This document shows positions 41,683 through 54,000 of a stretch of 64,000 nt of DNA, piece after piece. The notes beneath the pieces are model-generated. The model saw nothing but the letters and a program-made list of their open reading frames with translations. It did not search any database and was not told the DNA's origin. How positions within the stretch are numbered: the stretch's first letter is position 1; every line of letters begins with the position of its first letter. The stretch comes from Amaranthus tricolor (Eukaryota > Streptophyta > Magnoliopsida > Caryophyllales > Amaranthaceae): assembly GCF_026212465.1 (NCBI RefSeq), contig NC_080055.1:23371305-23435304 (forward strand), written 5' to 3'. Made by a program: the position numbers and the translations under genes.

Positions 41683-43788
41683 TCACGGACGACCCTTTTC
41701 ACGCTTAGCTGAGGGATGTGGAACAACTGTAGGACCATTCCATGGATCACAGGTGAACATGTTTGGAACAGGCGTAAAGGTTTTCTTATATGTGGATACG
41801 TATTCTTTAGTGCGAAACGAAGGATCCACAAAAGCATCATATAAAATTTTACAAGCTTGACATACTACAAGAACGTGTGAGCATGGTAACTTGAACATGG
41901 TTGGTTTATGACAAGAGCATGATGTTGCTGTGCGATCAACCATGTAATATTTTCCACCTTTTCCTGCTATCCTGTTGCCACGACCAGTGGTGACCTCAAA
42001 TATACCACATACTGTGTAATATATCCTAACATCATGAAAACGAGCTTTTTCAATATTCTTATCAATCGTATCAGTTGGTTTCTTGGCATACACATGTCCA
42101 TTTTCCAATCTCTTTCTCCCTGAATCCCTCATTTTTGCAAAGTATTCGTTAACCCGGTAGAATGTCATCTTAACCAATGAAGTGATTGGGAGACACCCGG
42201 CCCCCTTCATTACGCCATGGAACGCTTCAGACATATTTGTAGTTTTCACTCCATATCGATGACCACCATCATGAATCAAAGTCCATTTATGCTCAGGAAT
42301 AGAACCATCCACTAAGTACTTATATGCGTCCTCATCATACTCTTTAAGGCGATTCATATAGAAATTATATTTTCGAATCTTTATATGTTCAGAAACTTTT
42401 CCAAATAAGTTTTTAACTGCAATGTTCTTGAACTTCTTACGCACGTTCGAAGCTAGATGACGTTTACAAAACCGATGAAATGCATATGGCTCTTCCCACC
42501 TTTTTCCAACTCTATTCATTGCAAGCAAAATTCCCTTGTGACGATCAGATTTAACACATAAGTCATCTCTTTTAGTGACATAATGCCTTATACAATCCAA
42601 AAACCAACTTCATATGTTGTTGCTCTCTCCCTTAACAATGGCAAAGGCAAGTGGGAACAACTGAGAATTTGCATCTATCGCCATAGCAATCATAAGTGTG
42701 TCTTTGTACTTTCTGTACAAATGTGTGTCATCTATAGAAATAAGGGGACGACAGTAGGGAAAACCCTTAATGGATAGTCTGAAAGCCCAGAAAATTCTCT
42801 GAAAAATAACTCTGTTAGGATCCATTGTCGGTTGGACTTCCCAATGCACCACTGTTTCTCCATTAGATTGCATTAATAATGCCTGCATGTACCTTGGAAG
42901 CTCCTTAAAAGACTTATCCCAATCCCCAAAGACTTTGGTTATAGCCTTATTTTTGGCCATCCAAGCTCTCTTGTATCTTGTAAAGAATTCGTATTTATTG
43001 TTAACAAAATTAACAATTGACTTCACCTTGAAAGCTGGATCAACTCTTATCATATTCATGATAAGATCTGCAACAAAATCAGAAGTAAGGAGGGGATGGT
43101 CATCACTGTAATGTGTTGCACAATCTTGATTATGACCCTTATATCGCACAATCTCAAATGAACCAGTGGTGGTCATGATAGCACGCATCCTACATTCACA
43201 ACCTTTCTCCTCCGCATTAGTACATTGGATAACATACTTTGAACGCTCCGACTCAATTACACGGAAGTTTTTATCGTTAGATATCGCCCATGCTTTAACA
43301 TTCTTCTTAAGGTGGTCTAAGGAGCTAAACTCTTGCCCTATTCTAAAGTCACCATTTTCAGTCATGGAGTTGTCATTACTCCAGGTCATCCATGCATCAA
43401 TCAATCTTTGATCAACCTCATCAATTCTAAGCCAGTCTTGAGATGGAGCACCATCTCTAATCGCTGCATCTAGAGCTTCTCTTTTTTCATCATCCTCCTC
43501 TGAATCAGAATCAATATACTCATCCTGCTGATTTAAAGAGTCAACCTCGTTGGCATTACGCCTACCCAAGTGACTCGTGGAGAAGGTATTCATTACACCA
43601 CCACCAATGCCACGTGAATGAGTTGGAGAAGTCAACTCATCTAAGTGCTCCTTAACATAATTTAGGTTAGTTAACATTTCTGTGAATGTATCATGGCGTA
43701 CACTAGGACCTGATTCTGGAAGTTCCATGATAGTCATGACTTCCCTCGCATTACCCAAATTTGCAACTATTTCGACATAAACCTCCAT
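41683..43788 (-). pseudogene. MuDR-type MULE transposase with one in-frame stop
   Basis: Two abutting frames (43788-42610 and 42600-41683) are one protein of about 700 residues split by a single TGA at about 42604, just after KGESNN. In order: an acidic N-terminus, the MuDR domain (FRIGQEFSSLDHLKKNVKAW, YVIQCTN, CRMRAI), and the MULE catalytic region with the first Asp in ISIDDTHLYRKYKD and a second in KSDRHKGILLAM. Then come FHRFCKRHLASN, the MSEAFHGVMKGA block and a SWIM zinc finger (CSCHKPTMFKLPCSH). This enzyme family cuts at the TIRs and makes 9-bp duplications. Apart from the stop it is remarkably intact. It lies directly upstream of, and in the same direction as, the PMD gene. Confidence 0.88.
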
Positions 43789-44643
43789 TGCCGTTCCAGG
43801 GGCTTATGATGCCGCATAAGCAAGAGCACTTATGCTTTCATCACTCTTAATCGGGACTAACACATTTTTTCCAGTCACCGGATATTTCATCTCTATTTTT
43901 AACATAAAAGAGTTGCAGTCACAACCAATTACATCATAGACTTTGCTATGAAACACCTCAAAAGTAGTATTCTAACGATGGATAAACATCACCGCATTCA
44001 ATCCTCCATTATACACAACATCGGATCCAGTATAACTTACTTTCTCACCCCACTATACTATAACAGGATAATGATCCATATTCTGCACACACAAGCATGT
44101 TTTTCATGTGATTTCACATACACTTTAATGTATAATATTAAATTATTGCAACATTTATTAGAAGGGTCAATTCAAATATAAAGCTAACGATACCATAAAT
44201 ATATACTAAAACCATTAATCTAACCTTATAAAGTAGTAAACTTTCATTGGAGCATTTCATCAAACACTTTATATGCATACAAACCAAATCATAAAATTTA
44301 ACTACAAATGTGTAAAATGTAAGCTTAAATCATGAAATCAAGATAATGTAACAAACAATCAATCTATTATAACTTCAAATGACAACAATAATGAACAAAA
44401 ATATCAATTTGCATAATGAAAAAATTTAGGGTTATATTCATACCTTAAATAAGGATGAAAATGAACAAGTAACAAAGGAGAAGATGGCAATGTAGTTGAT
44501 TAATTTAGTTCAATGAGAGAGTGTGAATATGAAGTAAATGAGGAGTGTAGAAATTTTATTTTTTTTAAGAAAACCGACAGCAATGAGGAACAAATGGGAT
44601 GAAGTGAAAAATGAGGCAACAAGTATCGTTTTGTATAGCAACA

Positions 44644-44779
44644 AAACCGCCATCTCATGTGGCGGTTTACTCTAATTTTTATTTTTTTTAAAAAAAAAAA
44701 TCCATGTGATGCAAATCGCTATTTCATCTAACGATTTTCTTAAAATTTCTAAGCAAATCGCTATGTAAGATAGTACTAT
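44644..44779. repeat. Three 25-bp palindromic units at the right MULE end
   Basis: The unit at 44644-44668 is identical to the left unit at 39322. Two degenerate units at 44713-44737 and 44755-44779 start AAATCGCT and keep the 25-bp size. Presence at both termini suggests transposase or host-factor binding sites (inference). Confidence 0.7.
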
Positions 44780-45106
44780 TTTCTCCCACTTGTCCTACGT
44801 GGACAATACTCAAGAAATACATTGGGCAATATTTTATGATTGGCATTATTTTGGGAAAAAACTCAACAATTTAATGAAACATCTTTCAAAGAAAACGTAG
44901 TACTATTTAGGATAAACGAGTGGGATTAATCTCAAAAATTTGAGACCAATTCATGGTACATATAGTAGATTGTTAAAAACAACACACAAAATCTTAGTCA
45001 CTCTTAGCATCTCTAGGTATATAAAAAATTTATTGTCCCGTCACCGATGCTGTAAACCAACATAATGCTATTTGGTCAGCCAAGAATAGGGAATATCCGA
45101 GTGATG

Positions 45107-48100
45107 CTACTCCAATTGTATGCCATCTGCAGCATTTTTCTTCAATTCCGGATGATTAAATTCATTACGGGGAAGGACAATGGACTGACCGTTGGAATTC
45201 TTTTCAAGAACCCAACCGCATTCTGCTACATGGAGCTCCAAGAACTTGTCCAAAGCAAAACCTTCGATATTGATGGCCTGTTTCATTGCAAGCAGGAAGT
45301 CAAAATAACTATAACAGCTCGACAAAAATGCACATAAAATTCGTAAACCAAGCCCCTTCAAGAACATTCAATAACAATTTTGGCGTCAAGCAACATTATA
45401 TGTTCGAGAAGCTTCAAATATGAATCGACTGCATACCTCAGCAACCACACTTCTTGGAACACGTTGATAAGTTAGTGAGAGTACATGAACCGCATAAGAC
45501 TGAATTGCTTGTTCAAAACCTGAATTTGTGTGTCTGAGTATTCATATGAAAGAAGAAATATTTAGAAAAAAAGAAACATTGATATAAATAATCCAACCTT
45601 TTACAAATTCGCTGTGAAGAACAATCCCAACTTTGGATTATCTTTTTTTAATATATCTTTTAATAAACCAACATTTACCCTTAGTTTGTTGTCGGCATAC
45701 TAATCGGGTATGCTAATAACAAACTAAGGGCAAAGGTTGAATTATAAAAAAACAAAAAAATAATGGTACATAAAAGCAAACTAAGAGCAAATGTTAGATT
45801 ATTAAAAAATAATTCAAAAGTTGGATTATTCACGTCAGATGGATGAAAGATTGGATTATTATATCAATTTTTTCTTAAAAAAAAGTATATTCATGATCAA
45901 AATCACATGAATGGAATCGAGGAAAAGGTGTTATACATTAAATCTACTGCCTAGTGCCTACGATGATGAAAGTTATACGTGAAGATCACTTTATAAATGG
46001 AAATTACAGGACACAGGTGAACATCTATAAATTATAATTAAAACTCAGTACTACATAAGAAATTGACCATACAGTAACTTTCAGAGACTACTTACCCGGA
46101 ACTGCTTCTAGAAGGTGGCGATTCTTGGCTGCTTCTTCCCAGAACTGACGAAACCTTGCTGTCTGTAAGCATAAAACAATAGTTTATCAACACCCCACAA
46201 ACTCTACCCCTTTTTCAAATTCAAAGCATTAAGAATACCTCCAAATAATGAGAGAGGACAATCAATGTCTTGAACTGCTCCTCCATTTGCTGTAAGTTTT
46301 TTATACAACAAAAAATGAAAATTTTCGGTCAACAATAAAAAGTGAGACATATACATTTAAAGTATAATGGTAGCACATCACTTCTAGCAATTTCCAATGA
46401 GCTCTTTGGAACAAAGCTGTAGAATAGTTTTTGGGGTCTTACTCATGAGTAGTGAGGGGAACAGGGCGAGTAGGATGCATTAACCAAAATATAGGTCATT
46501 TCCAAAAAGTATTTATGGACTCTTCTTACTAATAGAGATATCCGGAATTTTGTTCTTAAATAACATCTTTTCTATTGGAAAAGATATTCCATGCTTCTTG
46601 ATCAACAGGCGTGCTACTTAACATAGGCTTGTTGAAATGAACCTTGGTTACTATGGGATGATTATGTCAAGATGCTGCTGCGATGATGCAGCATCTGTTT
46701 CCAATGTCCTTGTTCTTTCTTATGCAGCTTGTCAGCAAACTGGTTAAGCATCAAATAACTAAGCTCCCCTGACAGAGGTCTACAGTATCCATTGCAGAAG
46801 TATAGGAAAAATATGTTATCCTCGGACTCTTCATTTTGTTTTACGTACCCATGTCCAATACTTGATCCTCGAACATTAAAAGGGCACTTAGACACTTCTT
46901 TTTAGGCGTAAAATTGAATATTTAGACGTAACCGAAACTGTATGGTACTCACAGGTTGATTTCGGTGTTAAGAATTAAGAGAAATTCCAAGCTAAATTCT
47001 TGCAAGTTGATATGTTGATTAGTGGTGCTCAGTTAATAGATCTTTTAGTTTTTGACTTGCTAGCAAAATTAACGAGGCAATGCTGTATCTGCTAGTCTAT
47101 AACTTATATGTACTTTTGAGGTTCAAGGAAACCATTCAAAGACAGTACGTCAGATTGTTTTGCAATAACTAATCTGGTTTAAGCAGTTTCTGCTTTCATT
47201 GCTGCACACTGCAGGAATTTCAACCAGTGTACTCTTTGACTGTTTTGCTCGAAACAGAACATAGTACCACAAGAAATAGTGCATTTGGTGAACTAATTGA
47301 AGCAATAATCTCAATAGGTGGCATATGCATTATTTCTGAAGATATGTAAATACTAACTTAAATGTAAGGGAAAATGAAGAAATACCATACCACACGTTCC
47401 GGGATCAAGAAGAGGCAAAGGCTAAAATCAGGTGCTGGCATAGCCATAAGTGCCTGAGTAATAAGGAAACAAAGTATGCATTCATCAACCAAACAAAACC
47501 GTAACAAACAAGGCTGAAGTAGAAACCATCAAGAAAAAAGAAAAACATAAGAAATCAGACCTTAATCAAAATGCGAGCTATAATTTGAGTACTCATCCTC
47601 TCTGGTACAAACTAGATATGCAGCACCAATCAGGCAATAAAAGAAAAACAAATGATTGATACCAAAATAGTGATAAAAAGTAGCAAACTCATGCTATTCA
47701 CTGTCCATATCTATGTTACTTGGACACGGGTACTGATGTCTGATGTCGAATACTGATGTTGATGTCGAATACTAATGTCGAATAGTGGTACATATTCAAG
47801 TGTCAAATACGTTTAAATGTTCAATTTTACGCCTATAATAAAGCGTCTAGGTGCCATTCCAATGTCCAAGTATGTGAAACAAAATACGAATTCGAGTTAC
47901 ATAGGTCCACATTATAAATATATGGAGAGTCTATACCTGGTAGAGCCGAAGGAGACAAAGATTGGCATCGAGACTGTACGATCCCGTCATAACCTGATAA
48001 ATGCAAGAGAAAAGTAATTTAAATAACATAATTGGGTTATAGTATGATAACAATCAAGCCATACAAATGCCTAATTCCTGTCAGTTTACAGAACTAATCT

Positions 48101-49537
48101 GAAATATGCCCACCAAGACAACAATGCCAAAGCCTTGATACTTCCTCCATTCTCAAACACTTACTACATTACGATTATTGACACCATTAACTGTTCAAGC
48201 TTATTTTATTGTGGCTAATGTGTTATGATCTTGTTTGAATTGTCTAATCATATTTGCATGATATTATTTTTTTTATAATTTCTGATTATACATAATTCAA
48301 TATATAAATGATCAAAATAACACATTAGATTGCATAAAAAAATCAAATGCACCAAGCATAATAGAACAGAGGGAGTACAAAAAATTGGGTTTGGCTTAGT
48401 GCCACATGGTTTGATCTCATCGTGAATCATACCATTTTAATTTTTGGTTATTTTGAGCAAATTATGATTTGTAAATAGTTAGCTTGCATTAGGTTGGCTA
48501 CATGAACCATAAATCAGTCGTTGGTCATCATCCACATGTTGGTTAAGCTAATGATTGAGCCCCAAGATATGTACTCTAACACGCTCCTCACACGAGAGCC
48601 TTTGATAAGTATGAATTCAACACATATTTACCTCTGATGCTAAATATTCCACGAGATGATTGAGATTTGATTCCGTAACCTCTTGTTACACCGACTTCTG
48701 ATAACAAATTAAGGAACCAACTCAACATAACAAATTAAGGAACCAACTCAACATAACAAATTAAGGAACCAACTCAACCAAATGACTTAGGCCCAATACC
48801 TGGTATTAAGAAACCAACTCAGTTTAAGCTGATACTTAGAGGCCCAAGATGTTATATTCTCTATCACCACATAAATTAAATCACACACCTTCAACATAAG
48901 TACATAATCCAAATTATACTCCCTCCTATTTCATTAATCACTCTTATTGTGTTATTTATTCTTAATCCATAAGTTATAAGTTAGAACATAGTCACGTGAA
49001 ATCTTGAAATTCGTCTTATTGTAAATTTTATTAATAGTTTTGTAATTTTTACAATTAAAGATATTTAAGATGAACAAGGTAATTACCAAACATAAAATTA
49101 GGAATGGGATCAAACTTGTAAACCCAGAAAATTTAGGTTTCAATTCATGTTTTTGTTCTTGAAAGGAAATTATCCAATAATAAACATTTTCCAGATGAAC
49201 AATCAATTCAAGAAAATAAGTATCATAAAAGTGGATTGTTTAAAGTATACAATATTGCATGATATCTTCCATTACCCATTTAAAAATTCCACAATCAACA
49301 AACTCTGAAACACAAATGAAAAACCCCAAGAGAAAGTAGAGTAATAATTCTGTACTAAATACACTTAAAATTGAAACTTAGAAAGAAAATTGAAAATTAG
49401 AAAGAAAAGCGAGGAGAAAGAGATGTAACCCGGTGATTGACATGGTTTTCAAGATCAGGAAAGATGTCAGGATTATAAAGGTTAAGTGTAACGAGCTGTT
49501 GAACAGTATACAAAGTTTGCTGAATCTCTTTCTCCAT
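45107..49537 (-). CDS. TIF3K1: Eukaryotic translation initiation factor 3 subunit k (eIF3k), C-terminus frameshifted
   Basis: Eight exons on the minus strand: 49537-49430, 47993-47937, 47611-47561, 47453-47391, 46289-46239, 46162-46096, 45519-45437 and 45277-45107. They give 216 residues: YNPDIFPDLE, SYSLDANLCLLRLYQ, VPERMSTQIIARILIK, PAPDFSLCLFLIPERV, FRQFWEEAAKNRHLLEAVPG, then a winged-helix C-terminus with IVLPRNEFNHPELKK. eIF3k is a small subunit of the eIF3 scaffold that binds the 40S ribosome in the cytosol. The normal ending (RIFPILG) is present only in another frame (stop at 45076-45078): near 45105 one extra base makes GAG TAG and cuts about 10 residues. An in-frame ATG at 49567 exists, but a TATATATAC at about 49593 would place transcription start next to it. 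With the 49537 start, the unshifted protein would be about 226 residues, the usual plant length. Confidence 0.9.
48141..48375. mobile_element. Stowaway MITE in eIF3k intron 1
   Basis: The left end CTTCCTCCATTCTCAAACAC and right end AATAGAACAGAGGGAG are inverted Stowaway termini with TA on both sides (48139-48140 and 48376-48377). The length is 235 bp. Confidence 0.75.
48703..48778. repeat. 26-bp tandem repeat, about three copies, in eIF3k intron 1
   Basis: The unit AACAAATTAAGGAACC followed by AACTCAACAT repeats at 48703, 48729 and 48755 (the last partial). It is an expansion of part of the dispersed repeat also seen in PME intron 2 (GTTAAGAAACCAACTCAAC-like). Confidence 0.85.
48919..49100. 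mobile_element. One-ended Stowaway-like remnant in eIF3k intron 1
   Basis: A Stowaway-type left end (CTCCCTCCTATTTCATTAAT) with typical interior sequence (AACATAGTCACGTGAAAT) is visible, but no matching right terminus. Confidence 0.4.
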
Positions 49538-49592
49538 TTTCTTATCTGAGATTCGAGCTTTTACCATTAGCTTCTTTTTCGGGAGGAAAGTG

Positions 49593-49601
49593 AAGTATAT
49601 A
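49593..49601 (-). promoter_or_regulatory. Candidate TATA box of the eIF3k gene
   Basis: On the minus strand GTATATATACTTCAC lies about 60 bp before the chosen ATG (49537) and about 30 bp before the alternative one (49567). The usual TATA-to-start spacing favours the 49537 codon. Confidence 0.4.
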
Positions 49602-49699
49602 TACTAACATTAATGTGACAATTCACGTATTTGTGAACGATGTGGGATGGTGAAATAAAAGTCATTTGAAATTATAACTCCTCAACTTTCAATAATTCC

Positions 49700-50199
49700 C
49701 CATAAAAACTTACAAAAGAGAAGGCCTATTAAAGAAAAAACACTTAAACATCAACAATCGTATCTTTCCATTTGAAGTGATACATAGTGGAGTGAGGCAA
49801 CAACTTACTAATGAGTGAAATTACTCAAACATATTAGTGTTTAGTTATGATCCCCTTATGCAAAATCGTGCAAGATCAATCTAGTATGTTTAAAGTCAAC
49901 GTTTTTCTTACCTAAGTTCTCATAATTACTCTAGGAAACAACACAATATTCATAGAAAGCGGTTATACCTTCACACTTACGTATGTAGTCCATTAGGTGT
50001 TTCTAACTAACACCACCATATGAGGCTATGGAACTATTAAGATTGCAAAGCTCAACCTTAACATTATAAATCTATCAAGTGCTTTTCAAAAGCACCACCA
50101 TGAAGGCTATGAGTTTATACAAGATCTATCATGTGTCGTAGTGGATGGAAAATGTAGTGTATGTTGAAATTATGTTACTTAGTTTGACTAAAATATTAT
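49700..50199. other. Spacer with possible copia 3' region
   Basis: This follows the copia RNase H remnant in its sense direction and may be its 3' UTR or LTR, but no TG...CA ends or polypurine tract could be fixed. No gene was seen. Confidence 0.3.
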
Positions 50200-50640
50200 T
50201 ATCTACCACATACTCAATTTAAGTATTTAAGCTCTATTTCTCTCGACTTTTCAAAGAACACTTTTCTTATCAACCCTTTTATCAATGGATCATCTAAATT
50301 TCTTTCTGACTTTATAGTTCAAAGAAATTTCTCTATTTTTGAGAATTTCTTAACCATACCATGCCGATCTTTATGTCTCTTCTTACCTTTATAGAAGTTA
50401 CCATTACCCAAATTGAGGGCTGCGTGAGATCACGATGCAATGAAATAGGTGCACCTACTTTTCGTCACAATGGTATATCATTTAGCATATTTCTCAAGCA
50501 CTCTTCCTCTTTCCCTACCAACTCAAAAGCAATGAACTCAGACTCCATGGTGGATCTTGCTATACAAGTCTTTTTGATTTCTTTCATAAGATAGCTCCAC
50601 CACCTAGAGTGAACACATATCCACTAGTTGAGTTTGAACA
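50200..50640 (-). pseudogene. Copia RNase H remnant
   Basis: Minus-strand translation gives STSGYVFTLGGGAI, CIARSTMESEFIA with its frame shifted, HCDL/SQAALNLGNGNFY, and near 50270 NLDDPLIKGLIRKVFFEKSR. This order is the RNase H end of copia polyproteins. Stops and frame shifts are frequent. No flanking LTRs were recognised. Confidence 0.65.
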
Positions 50641-50804
50641 TATTTGGAATTTTTATTACTACCAAGCAATGGATGGGTTATTTGACTAAATCATACTCTT
50701 AAAAAAGAATATTATCTTCAAATACAGCTTTATAGCTTTTCCAAGTAAGGTTCTTAGTTTGATTCTCACGCATCCTTTTTGTTCCCTCAACTTACCTTAT
50801 AATG

Positions 50805-50806
<2 letters not shown>

Positions 50807-50843
<37 letters not shown>
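50807..50843. repeat. A37 homopolymer tract
   Basis: An uninterrupted run of 37 A lies between the copia remnant and the PME 3' end. It could be a retroposon tail or a slippage-expanded microsatellite; no element body was recognised beside it. Confidence 0.85.
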
Positions 50844-50849
<6 letters not shown>

Positions 50850-51047
50850 AATAAATAAATCTAAATGTATAATTAGAATGGAGTCAAAAGGAAGAGAACT
50901 TTGCATACTATATACATCGCATATTAATTGTTAGTACCAAATTAACAAGAAAAAAGAGATATTCAAATTATATCTACAATTACTCTTGAATAAAATCAAA
51001 CATAACATAAATGAAATGAAATGTCCTTATAGTTCATGAAGCTTGGT

Positions 51048-54000
51048 TCAATTGTATAACCCAAAATGAACTTGCACATTAGAGTTTTCTCGAATCCAAC
51101 TACCTTGTAAAAATGGTGTAACTGTATAACTATGTGCTTCTTGTCTACTTATCGAGTTATTATAACCAGCCCATTTGACACGCTTTGATGTGTCTGCTCC
51201 CGGACCATGATTGTTAAATTCTACATAATACAATGTACTAAGAGCGAAGCTCCCTTCCCATGGCATCCATCCTTCCGGTGCTATAAATTCTCCTATTGTG
51301 CTTTCCATAATGATTGTCCTAGAGTATTCTTTCCAAGGTCTTCCTAGATATGTTTTGAACTTTTCCTTCACAGGATCAAGCTCTTTATCGGGAAAGATTC
51401 GACAGTTATGAAGTACGATCCCTGTGTTTTCGTGTTTATCAGCTCGCCCTTGGGCAGTTACTATGTTTTGTTGGTTCTCCATTGGTTTTCTTACCATAAG
51501 TAGACAACTTTGGAAAATGGCTGCTGCGTCACCAAATATGAAATCTATTGTTCCTGTGATGTAACAACCGCGGTAGAATTGTCTGTGTGTTTGAGCGTAG
51601 AGTGTGTCTTGGTATGCTTCCATACGACAGTTTAGGAAAATTGAACGATCTGCTTGCACGCGAAGGGCTACTGCTTGGTGTTTTTCTGGTCCTGCTGTGT
51701 TGCGAAATCCCAATGCTATTCCTACAAATCCTTCTCCCAGCACAGCTGAAGAACCATCATGTAAGATAATCAAATATTAGAATATATACTCGTGATTTCT
51801 TGTCACGTAGGCTCTGGTACTATATTAAGAAACCAACTCAACAAAAAGTTTAAGCAGATAGTTGAGACCCATAATAAGCTATATATACCCATAAAAGTGG
51901 AATAAAAAGAATACGAGGTAAAATACTAAAGAAGAATTTCATGAATTGTTGTAAAGTTAACGATAAAAATTGACTAGTACATACCAAAAGTAGCAGTTTC
52001 AAAAGTTCGAACTCCATCTACAAAATTTTTGCTGCCAGAAATCATGGTCTTTTGTGACCCATCTCCGAACATGGTTATATTCACCATCTTCTTGGTTATA
52101 GTTACATACTCATTGTAGATTCCTTCTTTGACGAAAATATTGATTCTAGATATATAACATACACAATACAATAAAAGTTAGCTTTTAAGTCCTATTGAGT
52201 TAGCGCAAAAAGTAATTTTTGACATTGTAGACTAGGTAAAAACTCTATCGATTTAAAATTGTTTGTGATAGTGATTTTTTCTTCATAATATATCATCATT
52301 ATTAGTGATCTCAAAGGGACAGAGAAAGTATATTTCAGCATCATCATAGCATTAAGTGTTTTTTTTTTTCACAAAATGTTATCTCTATAAAAAAAATTCA
52401 CTAAAAACATTACTTCTTGATTGATGGTCATTTGTTTAGTTATATTTGACAATGAGATTGCCATGAACAAAACCAAAAGTTATCTTGTTTTGAAAGATAA
52501 AGTTCATCTTCCTTTCCATGTAAGTAAATGTTAGAGTATATAACATATCATGGGATCTCAATCATCAACTTAAGCTGATGTTTAAGGCCCTAGGATATGT
52601 TATACTCCATACTCTTAACACTCAACCAATTATATCTAAGGACCATCTTCGGCTTTGATACCATTTTATGAAACTAACTCAACTAAAAACTTTAAGTTAA
52701 TGATGATGGTCCTTAGATATGTTATATACCCTAACACTCCATCTCATACGCGAGTCACATCATATCCAAGAACCACCCTCTCGGCTCTGATACCATGTTA
52801 AGATACTAACTCAACCAAAATTTAAAGTTGATGGTTAAGACCCCAAGATATGTTATATACTCTAACGGTAGATGACTCACGACCTATTCAAAACACCAAT
52901 ATTATGTTTGGATAACATTTTTGGAATACCGTACCTTTTTGTACGATTTTGTGGCAATGAGTTTAAACAATCATTAATAGAAGTATAATTTCCACTTCCA
53001 TCTTTAGCCACCGTGAGATCGGGGGTTAAGTTAGTCGTATATTTGACAATGAGCTTGCGTTGTTCATGGCTCATCCATTCAGGAAACCCATGGCTATCAA
53101 CCGTTGCCAATAGGTTACGCTTTCCTTTAAACTTCTCAACGGCAGAAAAGATTTGGGAAACAAGAGCAAGGGAATTACTAATATACTCCTCAGTAGAACT
53201 CAATACACCCTTCATTTGGTTCTTCATATTCCCTTTATCAAATGCATCAATACATGTTTCTTGATACGAGTAAACTGCACTTAACCATGTTTTTAGATCA
53301 TTAATCTTTATGTGATTGCTTTTAGCTTCTTCTTCTACTTGTTTCATTGATTGTGCCAATTCTTCTGTTGAATCCTATTTTGTATTAAAACATGCATGGT
53401 TTGTTAATTCATTAGCATGTTTGATAACAAAAGTGTATAATGTACAAAGTGAAAATAAGTGTAAGTCACAGCGTTAGGCCGTGATAATTCATTACTAGAT
53501 CACCCTGGACACCCATAGGGCTTATATGAGATCTTGTTCACATGTGTTAGTCTGTGACAATTTGTCACATAATCACCTGTGGGACACATGCACCCACAGA
53601 AAATCCGTGGGCTCGTTAAGTGGATTAGGAGGTTCATTCTTTCCCAAAATCATATAGTATTAGGAGGATTAGCCCTACCAAACATTATACGCAAATCACA
53701 CAATCCACTATTTTATGATGCGAGATCTTCCTTACATGTAAGGTATTAGCCATTAGGAGGATTAGCCCTACCAAACATTATACACGAATCACACAATCCA
53801 CTATTTTATGATGCGAGATCTTCCTTATATGTAAAATATTTTCCAATAAAAAAAATAAATAAAAATTCTATGCTTTGAATTTGCACCGTAAAATTTAAAA
53901 ATCATTGATATTTTTTAGTCATAGTGCTTTCTAATGCAACATGGCGAGCCATTTGTCCAAAAGTCTTATCTATTATTTATTCTTTTATCTACTTAATATA

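Larger units (their letters stand above)
39130..44900 (-). mobile_element. Second MULE, with MuDR-type transposase and plant-mobile-domain gene
   Basis: Two genes, both on the minus strand, lie between diverged inverted ends: a MuDR-like transposase (41683-43788) followed by a plant mobile domain gene (39602-41661). Both edges hold related sequence in opposite orientation, for example TTTCCCTCAATATTGCAAAT on the left and TTTCCCAAAATAATGCCAAT on the right after reverse complementing. Each end contains three 25-bp palindromic units. Exact ends and the 9-bp duplication could not be fixed, so the coordinates are approximate. Plant MULEs that carry PMD proteins are known. Both genes have stops, so this copy is inactive but not old enough to be scrambled. 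Confidence 0.7.

Noticed and set aside
42887..43411. Plus-strand ORFs over the second MULE
   Set aside because: Shadows of the MuDR-type transposase on the minus strand.
48703..48778. Short regular repeats that could suggest a CRISPR array
   Set aside because: The units are directly tandem without spacers, in a plant intron; it is a minisatellite.
50361..50594. 77-residue plus-strand ORF near the copia remnant
   Set aside because: It is the reverse strand of the RNase H remnant, which gives the recognisable protein.
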